A stretch of DNA of 61,365 bases, from positions 1-61,365 of the IMG/VR virus record IMGVR_UViG_3300037049_000148. One strand, written 5' to 3'. A model generated the notes under the pieces. It was not told the DNA's origin and searched no databases. It saw only the letters and a list, made by a program, of their open reading frames with translations. This document shows positions 55,218-61,365 of this stretch, piece after piece. This DNA comes from a virus. The first letter of the stretch is position 1, and every line of letters starts with the position of its first letter. The translations under genes were made by a program, and so were the position numbers.

Positions 55218-55507
55218 TGGTGAGCTTGGGGATCACCGATCTGATGGGTGGGCCGGTGATGCTGTGGAGCAGGCAGAGCAAACGGATCCACGTGCTCCGG
55301 CATGCTTTGTCGGAGATCATCATCAATATGATTTGGTCCCGTCTCTGGCGGGCGTTTCCCGAACTGGCGAACGCCAAGCTTTACGACAAGACCACTCTGA
55401 CATTCAACAAGGAAACCGCCTCCTTCGAGGTGGAGTGGCACAAGTTTCCGATAACGGAAGGATCACATGTCGGCCATGAAGCAACTGTACGACAACCTGA
55501 GCATTGA
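55184..55507 (+). CDS. Hypothetical protein
   Basis: 107 residues, beginning inside the previous gene. N-terminal beta region, central basic helices (WSRQSKRIHVLRHALSE). Overlaps the following gene start by about 41 nt. No family. Confidence 0.55.
   Translation: MGTIRQYRDRVVVSLGITDLMGGPVMLWSRQSKRIHVLRHALSEIIINMIWSRLWRAFPELANAKLYDKTTLTFNKETASFEVEWHKFPITEGSHVGHEATVRQPEH
55445..55460. repeat. Dispersed palindrome, one mismatch, overlapping a ribosome site
   Basis: TTTCCG-ATAA-CGGAAG. The right arm is the GGAAGGA ribosome site of the gene at 55467. Confidence 0.6.
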
Positions 55508-55682
55508 CGTGGCAAATGGCAGGGATTGGGTGGCAGCCATCAAGCTCCAGGCGTTGGGCTTCCCGGACATCCCGCATCAGATCAAGGTCATTCGCCTGTT
55601 GAACATGCGGCGCAGATTGCCGCACATCCGGCGGGTCCGGTCCCTGGAGCGGTCGGCGCGGCGTGCTCGCCGTTGTAATTAA
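55467..55682 (+). CDS. Small basic protein
   Basis: 71 residues, ribosome site overlapping a dispersed palindrome. C-terminus very Arg-rich (NMRRRLPHIRRVRSLERSARRARR), so probably nucleic-acid binding. Directly upstream of RtcB. Confidence 0.6.
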   Translation: MSAMKQLYDNLSIDVANGRDWVAAIKLQALGFPDIPHQIKVIRLLNMRRRLPHIRRVRSLERSARRARRCN

Positions 55683-55701
55683 TTTCCATTATGGAGGTAG
55701 C

Positions 55702-56889
55702 ATGAAACAGATCGCCGATAAGATTTTTCAGTTTGGGGAACATGATGACCAAACCATCGAACAGATCAACATGATCGCCAGTGATGAGCGCGTATATCGC
55801 GCGGTCCTGGCTGCTGACGGACACTTGGGATATTCGATGCCGATCGGCGGAGTGGCCGCCTACATGGGTGTGGTTTCGCCGTCGGGCGTGGGATATGACA
55901 TCGGTTGCGGAAATCTCGCAGTTCGTACCACCTTCAAAACCAACAATGTGGGTTATTGGAGCGACCTGGTATACGAGATTGCCCGCACCATTTCGTTTGG
56001 TATTGGACAGGTCAACAAGGAAATTGTCGAAAGCGCAATGGTATACAGCCACGATGCCTGGAATATTCCTGCGGTCAAGGAACTGCTTCCCATCGCTCAA
56101 GGCCAGCTTGGAACCGTCGGCGCCGGCAATCACTTCGTTGACATCCTGAAGGACGAACACGACTGGCTATGGGTGGGTGTTCACTTCGGTTCGCGCGGTT
56201 TTGGACATCACATTGCCCAGCACTACATCAAGGCCGGCGGTGGGAAAGACGGGATCATGCAGGCTCCCACGCTCTTGGATGTCAATTCGGAACTCGGCAA
56301 GGAATATATTACCGCCATGCAATTGGCGGGCTTATATGCCATGGCCGGGCGCACCTGGGTGGTGGAGCGTGTTTTGGAGATCATGGGCGCTCAAGCCATA
56401 GAGCGCGTTCACAATCATCACAACTTCGCCTGGAAGGAGAGACACGAAGGCCGGGACTTCTGGGTCATCCGCAAGGGCGCCACGCCGGCTTTCCCTGGAC
56501 AGCGAGGATTTATCGGCGGGTCCATGGGCGACATCTCCGCAATTGTGGAAGGCGTTGACACGGAGGCTTCCAGAACTGCGCTGTATTCCACGGTTCACGG
56601 AGCAGGGCGCCTCATGTCCCGCACCCAGGCTGCTGGCAAGAAGAAATGGGTCGGCGGGAAAATGGTTCGCACGGGAAAAGGTCAGATCTCCCGCGAAATG
56701 ATGAATGACATGCTGCTGGCGAAGAAAGTGATCCTGTATGGCGGCGACACAGATGAAGCCCCGCAGGTATATCGCCCGCTGGATAACGTCCTGAAAGCAC
56801 AGGGCGAGACCATCCGCATCCTCCATACTCTGGAGCCCATGGCAGTGCTGATGGCTCCGGCAGATGTGGAGGATCCCTTCAAGGACTAG
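55702..56889 (+). CDS. rtcB: RtcB-type RNA ligase
   Basis: 395 residues from ATG 55702 (GGAGG upstream). GYDIGCGN carries the metal Cys, GAGNHF and FGSRGFGHH supply His residues, and the C-terminal STVHGAGRLMSR is the guanylylated-His region of RtcB. Joins 2',3'-cyclic phosphate or 3'-phosphate RNA ends to 5'-OH. In a phage with tRNA genes this suggests repair of tRNAs cut by host anticodon nucleases. Confidence 0.93.
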   Translation: MKQIADKIFQFGEHDDQTIEQINMIASDERVYRAVLAADGHLGYSMPIGGVAAYMGVVSPSGVGYDIGCGNLAVRTTFKTNNVGYWSDLVYEIARTISFGIGQVNKEIVESAMVYSHDAWNIPAVKELLPIAQGQLGTVGAGNHFVDILKDEHDWLWVGVHFGSRGFGHHIAQHYIKAGGGKDGIMQAPTLLDVNSELGKEYITAMQLAGLYAMAGRTWVVERVLEIMGAQAIERVHNHHNFAWKERHEGRDFWVIRKGATPAFPGQRGFIGGSMGDISAIVEGVDTEASRTALYSTVHGAGRLMSRTQAAGKKKWVGGKMVRTGKGQISREMMNDMLLAKKVILYGGDTDEAPQVYRPLDNVLKAQGETIRILHTLEPMAVLMAPADVEDPFKD

Positions 56890-56905
56890 ATGCGCTGGAG
56901 AGTGC

Positions 56906-57172
56906 ATGGAACTACTCATCGACAACATCGACAGTCAGCAAAAATTGTGGCTTGCACATTTGGTTCGGAACACAAACAAAGGATTGAATTCCTTCGTTCC
57001 CAGCGGAGTGTTCGCTGCGTTTCGGGCGCGAAGCTGGGTGGAGGGGGACGCCGCAGCTTGCAAGTTGACCGCGGACGGGAACGGCGCCGCCATGCGGATC
57101 TTTGGCTCTGACATGGGTCAGGACAAAGTCACAAAGAAAGCCAAGCGAAAACATTCCGTCGTCGGAAAGTGA
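56906..57172 (+). CDS. Small hypothetical protein
   Basis: 88 residues, ATG with GGAGAG upstream. Mixed with a basic tail (KVTKKAKRKHSVVGK). The preceding in-frame ATG lies inside rtcB and is not used. A one-mismatch dispersed palindrome covers its last codons (57153). Confidence 0.55.
   Translation: MELLIDNIDSQQKLWLAHLVRNTNKGLNSFVPSGVFAAFRARSWVEGDAAACKLTADGNGAAMRIFGSDMGQDKVTKKAKRKHSVVGK
57153..57168. repeat. Dispersed palindrome, one mismatch
   Basis: ATTCCG-TCGT-CGGAAA, 12 nt before the ATG at 57181. Confidence 0.6.
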
Positions 57173-57180
57173 GGCAAATC

Positions 57181-57609
57181 ATGAGTTCAGGAAGCGCACC
57201 CAATTGGGGCTGGGTTCTCGAAGCCACGCACGAAAACTTTCTAAAACTGCATTGTCATATTAGCGACGAACAAATTGCGGAATATCTCGCCGATGAAAAC
57301 GAAGGCGCAATCAAGGAAGCGCGCCGCATGATTGAACGCGAGACAGACTGGTGCTTGGATATTCTTGCCTCTCTCGCTGAACGGCTTGACCAGCAGATCA
57401 CCTGCACGGTGGGTGAATGGAGCGAGGTTGTTTCCGTGGACATATTTCGTTACAGCAGCAACCTGGGAGACGTATACGACCAGCTTGAAGACGGAAAGGT
57501 GTATTTCATCTTCGGTCACAACGATCTCTTTGTTTCAACGCCTCTCATGGGCGAACTTCAAAGGCTGAACCTGGCTCCCGAAGAGAAGGGATGGACGAAT
57601 TATGGCTAA
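57181..57609 (+). CDS. Hypothetical acidic protein
   Basis: 142 residues from ATG 57181. GTG 57169, overlapping the previous stop, is an alternative. Acidic, helical N-terminal half (ADENEGAIKEARRMIERE), beta-rich C-terminal half. No family. Confidence 0.65.
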   Translation: MSSGSAPNWGWVLEATHENFLKLHCHISDEQIAEYLADENEGAIKEARRMIERETDWCLDILASLAERLDQQITCTVGEWSEVVSVDIFRYSSNLGDVYDQLEDGKVYFIFGHNDLFVSTPLMGELQRLNLAPEEKGWTNYG

Positions 57610-57943
57610 ACGTGAATGCCAGGCATGCCATGAACCCATCGACGAAGAGGACGCGCACTCTCCGCATGACCCGGATTGCACAAATCACGAAGGATGTGAT
57701 TGCGACAACATCGTTTGCGATCATTGCTGCTGGGAGTGTCATCCCTTGCAGCAGGACGGCGACCTCGATTACACGCTGGCCGGCCAGGAATGCTGGATCA
57801 CCGTTGGAGATCTGAGCCTTCATATTCAAGGCGATGGAGGAACCGGCGCGAACGTGGATGTGTATGAACTCAACAAAGAAAACGATGAGCCAATCACCTC
57901 GCTCTGGGCGCATAGAGACGGAAAGGATTGGACAATCCCATGA
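57602..57943 (+). CDS. Cys-rich zinc-finger-like protein
   Basis: 113 residues. CQACHEPIDEED...DCTNHEGCDC...CDHCCWECHP within the first 50 residues is a dense CxxC/CxC array able to bind two or more zincs, followed by a small acidic beta domain. Overlaps both neighbours by a few nt. Confidence 0.65.
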   Translation: MAKRECQACHEPIDEEDAHSPHDPDCTNHEGCDCDNIVCDHCCWECHPLQQDGDLDYTLAGQECWITVGDLSLHIQGDGGTGANVDVYELNKENDEPITSLWAHRDGKDWTIP

Positions 57944-58251
57944 TAAAAGAACCTACCATTTGGATTGGAACATGGTATCCCAATGATGACGGGCTTGAGC
58001 AACCTCATATCGGCGTGTTCATTGTTCTTCCGCATGATGCGGAAGACATCCGCAATTTGAACCTGGCCGGCGAAGTGCAGGGAGTTCTGGCGGTCTCCGA
58101 CTTCAATATCGAAGAATGCAACCCGGAACAGTTGGACAAGTTTATCCATCCCTGGCTGAAATATGTGGTCAAACACAAGTTCCCTTGGGACTACGATCAC
58201 GACACACTGGAGTTGGTGGAACGCAAATTCGTTCTTGTCGGAGAGGAATGA
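57940..58251 (+). CDS. Hypothetical protein
   Basis: 103 residues, ATGA overlap. Alpha/beta with IWIGTWYPNDDG at the start and acidic middle. No recognised family. Confidence 0.65.
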   Translation: MIKEPTIWIGTWYPNDDGLEQPHIGVFIVLPHDAEDIRNLNLAGEVQGVLAVSDFNIEECNPEQLDKFIHPWLKYVVKHKFPWDYDHDTLELVERKFVLVGEE

Positions 58252-58598
58252 AAACCGTTGAAAACGAAACCAACTTGAAGATCGGCGACCAGGTGATGAT
58301 TACCCGCGATCAGATTTGGCCTGGAGTGGCGAAGTACAAGGGTGCAAAGGGCAAGTCGGCGGGATTGGTCCCGATGGGATCCAAGGGCACGCTGGAAAAG
58401 GCCGGCGAGATGTGGGTCATCGTATTCCCTGATTTTCCAGCAGACCCTGACTGGCCCTGCATTGTTTGTTTCTATCCGGCCAAACTCCCTGATTGGGTAG
58501 TGCGTTCTGGTGCAGTGCAGCTTGAGTTTCCGATGACAGAAAAGCGTCAAGATGATTGGATCCTGGCGCACGCAGCAACTATGGAGGAGGCACGATGA
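58248..58598 (+). CDS. Small KOW/SH3-like hypothetical protein
   Basis: 116 residues, ATGA overlap. LKIGDQVMITRDQIWPG...GSKGTLEKAGEMWVIVFPDF has the short-strand pattern of SH3/KOW-type barrels. Carries a dispersed palindrome at 58527. Confidence 0.6.
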   Translation: MKTVENETNLKIGDQVMITRDQIWPGVAKYKGAKGKSAGLVPMGSKGTLEKAGEMWVIVFPDFPADPDWPCIVCFYPAKLPDWVVRSGAVQLEFPMTEKRQDDWILAHAATMEEAR

Positions 58599-59029
58599 AA
58601 AAAGCATGGTTAATACTTGACGTCAACAATGGATGTGAAGACGGCTCAGTGCCAGAAATGTGTGTTGTTGAAATAAAAGACGGAAGTCTTATTGGCCTGG
58701 GTGGCATTGTTAAACTCGCAAACCAAATGAAAAAGAACTGGCCGTCATTCTCCAGCTTAAATTTTGAACACTTGAGCCAGTGGATTGGCTACAACTCAGA
58801 AATAGCCAGTCTCGTTGAGAGCAACGGCGAAGTTATTGCTGGTTCCTCCATTCACCCCAACACACTCAGGAAGCTTGGTGAAGGATACCAATTATCCGGC
58901 TTTCGTGTTCAGGTGTGGCCGGATGGCGACTTGTCTTTCATGTGCGATAGCGAGAGGTACGGAGTTTTGGATAGCGGCCTTATTAATATCCAGAAGCTTG
59001 AAAAGCTTTTCGCGGAATGCGAGGAATAA
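58595..59029 (+). CDS. Hypothetical protein
   Basis: 144 residues, ATGA overlap, GGAGGAGG upstream. Acidic alpha/beta. More AT-rich than the flanking genes. No family. Confidence 0.65.
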   Translation: MKKAWLILDVNNGCEDGSVPEMCVVEIKDGSLIGLGGIVKLANQMKKNWPSFSSLNFEHLSQWIGYNSEIASLVESNGEVIAGSSIHPNTLRKLGEGYQLSGFRVQVWPDGDLSFMCDSERYGVLDSGLINIQKLEKLFAECEE

Positions 59030-59394
59030 TGGACCTACAAATCAAGGTTACAGACGGTTCCTGGATGGAGAACCGTAACGGAATGCCGGAAATCCGGGAA
59101 GCAGTCATATTCATACGCGGCGGAATGGCTGGAATTTCCGGTATCGGAAAGTCTGGCAAGGAACTTCGTGGTGGAATTCGCGTCACCCCAGAAGACATGG
59201 ATCGCATTGCAGCGGAGTGGCTCAAGTGCCGGAAAATCGCCACGAAAGACACGGTCATGCTGATCGTGCCTAATGAAGTCTGGGATCTCCTTCATCAAAC
59301 CCTGGTCATGGACAGTAACTCCGGCGCGTTCGATCAGAAATTGCGCGAGCAGATTTCCAAAGCTCTCCATCAAGTCGAACGGGTATCGCCATGA
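59029..59394 (+). CDS. Hypothetical protein
   Basis: 121 residues, TAATG overlap with the previous stop. Central helices (DMDRIAAEWLKCRKIA). Contains an exact dispersed palindrome at 59135 that encodes GISGIGKS. Confidence 0.65.
   Translation: MDLQIKVTDGSWMENRNGMPEIREAVIFIRGGMAGISGIGKSGKELRGGIRVTPEDMDRIAAEWLKCRKIATKDTVMLIVPNEVWDLLHQTLVMDSNSGAFDQKLREQISKALHQVERVSP
59135..59150. repeat. Dispersed palindrome, exact copy
   Basis: TTTCCG-GTAT-CGGAAA in the 59029 gene. Confidence 0.85.
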
Positions 59395-59780
59395 AACCTG
59401 ATGAATTCGCTCATAACCTCGCTCAATTCAACAACGGTACGAATACCTGGTATCGCCATTGGTTGGATCGCCGGTTCTTTTACACCGACGGCATGAAGTT
59501 CGTTGCCGACAACGGCGCTGCATGGCTGCTCGACGCCATTTTCTCGCACATCAAAACCAAACTGGCTTTGCAAAGAGAAGAATTCCAGGTCTGGAGGCTC
59601 AAGGTGAGCCCCGACAACACCGCGATCCTCGTGGCGGACGATGGCGATGGTCGGAAATTGGCCGAGCAGAGCATTCCATTCACGGACTTTCCGTTGTCGG
59701 AAATAAAGATCTATGTGGAAGTGGGCTACGTTGATGCCGAGGAAGGCGGCTATATCATGATGCTGCCTGGAGAGAGGTAG
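59391..59780 (+). CDS. Hypothetical protein
   Basis: 129 residues, ATGA overlap. Mixed alpha/beta with an acidic C-terminal half. No family. An exact dispersed palindrome lies near its 3' end (59688). Confidence 0.65.
   Translation: MKPDEFAHNLAQFNNGTNTWYRHWLDRRFFYTDGMKFVADNGAAWLLDAIFSHIKTKLALQREEFQVWRLKVSPDNTAILVADDGDGRKLAEQSIPFTDFPLSEIKIYVEVGYVDAEEGGYIMMLPGER
59688..59703. repeat. Dispersed palindrome, exact copy
   Basis: TTTCCG-TTGT-CGGAAA (spacer is the complement of the favoured ACAA). Confidence 0.85.
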
Positions 59781-59782
59781 AG

Positions 59783-60082
59783 ATGAGGCGGTCGAGGTTT
59801 TCTCCCAACCTGATTTTCAAGGATGCCTACAACGAAGTCCTGCCCAGCTTACGCAAGGCTTTCCCGAAAATGGATCCCAATAACCCTGACTATGATTTCG
59901 GGGAAATCTACAACGTTCGCTCAGCCTTTAGGGATTTGGTGGACAACATGCTGAAAGGCAACGGTTTCGAGAATGGAATTCACCAGAATACCAGAAGCGA
60001 GAAATACAAAACGATGGTCAGGATCGCCATCTCCCTGGTGACGCCTGAACTGGTCAAAAGGGAGATGGATCGTGCTGACTAA
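59783..60082 (+). CDS. Hypothetical basic helical protein
   Basis: 99 residues, ATG with GAGAGAGG upstream. Helical, ends TPELVKREMDRAD. Last gene before a strong terminator. Confidence 0.65.
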   Translation: MRRSRFSPNLIFKDAYNEVLPSLRKAFPKMDPNNPDYDFGEIYNVRSAFRDLVDNMLKGNGFENGIHQNTRSEKYKTMVRIAISLVTPELVKREMDRAD

Positions 60083-60121
60083 AGCTTGAGCCGCCGGATG
60101 CCTGGCGGCTCAAGCTTTTAT
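60081..60121 (+). terminator. Strong terminator, loop resembles the leader-element core
   Basis: AAAGCTTGAGCCGCC, 8-nt loop GGATGCCT, GGCGGCTCAAGCTTT. The loop sequence ATGCCTGGCGG echoes the recurring element core. Confidence 0.88.
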
Positions 60122-60138
60122 AAACCTATGGAGGCGTT

Positions 60139-61365
60139 ATGAACCTGCAAGACTATATCAACAGCAAGCCGCCACAAAGAAGGGTGCCGGCAGACATCAT
60201 TACACGTTGGCAGACGCGCATTGTCGCCCGCGGCCTTGAGAAGCAAGGCGAGAGGGGTGCGCAAGCCTACCTGCGCGATTACGGCAAGGGGATCGCTGCG
60301 CCGAAGTGTCTGCTGCTGGCCCAGCAGGCGCTCAACCAGGGCCATCCTGAGATGGCAGCCGGCTTTTACAAGAAGGCCGCTCAGCTTGAAGGGATCGAGA
60401 TTTCCGACAACGGAAACATTGCGTCAGCGCCTGCGCGCAGCGCACCGGCGAAGCCGGCTGAACCGCAGTTCATCATGGAATTCCCCAATACCATGCAGCC
60501 GGGAGCGTTCGCTCCCATGCAACCGGTGGATGCCAGTTCTCCCCGCGAGAAGTACATCAACAACTCCAATTACTGGGGCCAGCGCAAGATCGACGGGAAC
60601 AAGTTGATCGTATTCGCATCCAAGGACCGGGTCTACTATCAATCCCGCCAAATGAAGCTCAACGGCGCTCCGAATGATGAGATGAACATTGCTCTTCGTG
60701 AGCTGGCGCAAGAGATCGGCAGCTTTATTCTGGAAGGTGAGCTGACCTATCTGGACTGCAACGGCGGCGAGCATCGCACGGGATCGCAGGCCGCCACGTA
60801 CAATGCGGAACATGGAGAGCCGGAGAAAGAACCGTACCAGGCGTATTTCATATTCTCGAGTCTGTGGCATTCTGGGCACGAAATGCTGGACCAAAGTGCG
60901 CGTGTTGCCAAGGGTCGCGAAATTGCCACTCTGCTGGTGCTGAAAGGCCGTTCTTTTGTGCCGCTAACGACAGCGCGAAGCAAGGAAGAGAAACAGGCGC
61001 TCTGCGACGAGCAGCATCAGAAGGGTAGGGAAGGGGAAGTGTGGTTCAGGCGCGACTTGCCTTTGTATGCCGGCAAGAAGACGGACGATGGCTATGTTCG
61101 CACGAAGTATCTCACCGAGTTCGACGCCTTGGTGACTTCATTGACGCCTACAACCGCGCAAGGTCATGCGTTCGGCGCAATGGTGATTTCAAGCCTGGAT
61201 GGCAGCTCGCTGGGCGCCGTAGGAACCGGCTTCACTCGTGACGATAAGCAAGAGATCAAGCGCCGCTTCACCGCTCAAGGCCGACTGAAGGTCAAGGTTC
61301 GCTCTCAGGGCTTTACAGAGGGCAACATGGCCTGGCACGCCCGCTTTGTGGAGATCCTCGAATAA
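60139..61365 (+). CDS. ATP-dependent DNA ligase
   Basis: 408 residues, ATG with TGGAGG upstream. Motif I QRKIDGNK (Lys150), motif III SFILEGELTYLD, motif IV-like GEVWFRRDLP and motif V-like RTKYL define a nucleotidyltransferase ligase. A 140-residue N-terminal extension, helical then Pro/Ala-rich, precedes it. The C-terminal part is an OB-like fold. Ends exactly at the window end. On a circular molecule, dnaB would follow directly. Confidence 0.87.
   Translation: MNLQDYINSKPPQRRVPADIITRWQTRIVARGLEKQGERGAQAYLRDYGKGIAAPKCLLLAQQALNQGHPEMAAGFYKKAAQLEGIEISDNGNIASAPARSAPAKPAEPQFIMEFPNTMQPGAFAPMQPVDASSPREKYINNSNYWGQRKIDGNKLIVFASKDRVYYQSRQMKLNGAPNDEMNIALRELAQEIGSFILEGELTYLDCNGGEHRTGSQAATYNAEHGEPEKEPYQAYFIFSSLWHSGHEMLDQSARVAKGREIATLLVLKGRSFVPLTTARSKEEKQALCDEQHQKGREGEVWFRRDLPLYAGKKTDDGYVRTKYLTEFDALVTSLTPTTAQGHAFGAMVISSLDGSSLGAVGTGFTRDDKQEIKRRFTAQGRLKVKVRSQGFTEGNMAWHARFVEILE
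60401..60416. repeat. Dispersed palindrome, exact copy
   Basis: TTTCCG-ACAA-CGGAAA in the ligase N-terminal extension. Confidence 0.85.

Noticed and set aside
1-61365. CRISPR array linked to the Cas4-like gene
   Set aside because: No regularly spaced direct repeats of the right length. The palindromes and leader hairpins are scattered, not arrayed.

Overview
The window reads as a complete, or nearly complete, genome of a temperate siphovirus-type tailed phage. It encodes a tyrosine integrase, large terminase, portal, HK97-type capsid, tail tube, a frameshifted tail-assembly chaperone, a tape-measure protein of about 1,830 residues, an LLH-type holin and a GH25 lysozyme. It begins exactly at the dnaB start codon and ends exactly at the stop codon of a DNA ligase gene, so it may be a circular molecule opened at a gene boundary. 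The muramidase endolysin, strong GGAGG ribosome sites and GAAC-N4-GTTC boxes point to a monoderm host (Gram-positive or Chloroflexota-like). The exact host cannot be read from the sequence.

Layout. 1-4900 (+): replication and recombination genes (DnaB helicase, Cas4-like nuclease, Sak4-like ATPase, Lar-like zinc ribbon, MazG/Nmad1-like protein). 4900-8480 (+): an AT-rich accessory island with the N-terminal half of an IS1595-type transposase, an HTH-ImmA protein with a DUF4411 PIN toxin, and a two-TM protein. 8512-34133 (-): one 25 kb late block running from the holin, HNH nuclease and terminase through head and tail genes to tail-fibre and accessory proteins. 34134-34413: a divergent control region packed with inverted repeats. 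34414-39398 (+): early genes, several behind a recurring leader hairpin, including RNase H and a single-strand DNA-binding protein. 39440-43570: a second AT-rich island with a CHAT/caspase-like protease, the C-terminal part of an IS1595-type transposase, two tRNA-like genes, a lipoprotein and membrane proteins. 43690-46940 (+): small genes, a macro-domain protein, a roughly 480-nt ornate noncoding RNA and the endolysin. 47028-53182 (+): a ubiquitin-like conjugation cassette (Ubl, E2-like, JAB/JAMM protease, E1-like) followed by a primase. 53100-54017 (-): integrase. 54109-61365 (+): small tightly overlapping genes, RtcB RNA ligase and an ATP-dependent DNA ligase.

No DNA polymerase is visible, so helicase, primase, SSB and ligase probably work with the host polymerase. 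tRNA genes, RtcB, a PIN nuclease, a macro domain and the Ubl cassette suggest heavy investment in RNA and protein modification during host conflict. Two sequence signals run across modules. One is a 16-bp palindrome TTTCCG-N4-CGGAAA, with nine exact copies and about fifteen near copies. The other is a promoter class carrying CTGGAAYAGT inside the spacer. Both look like regulatory circuitry of the phage.
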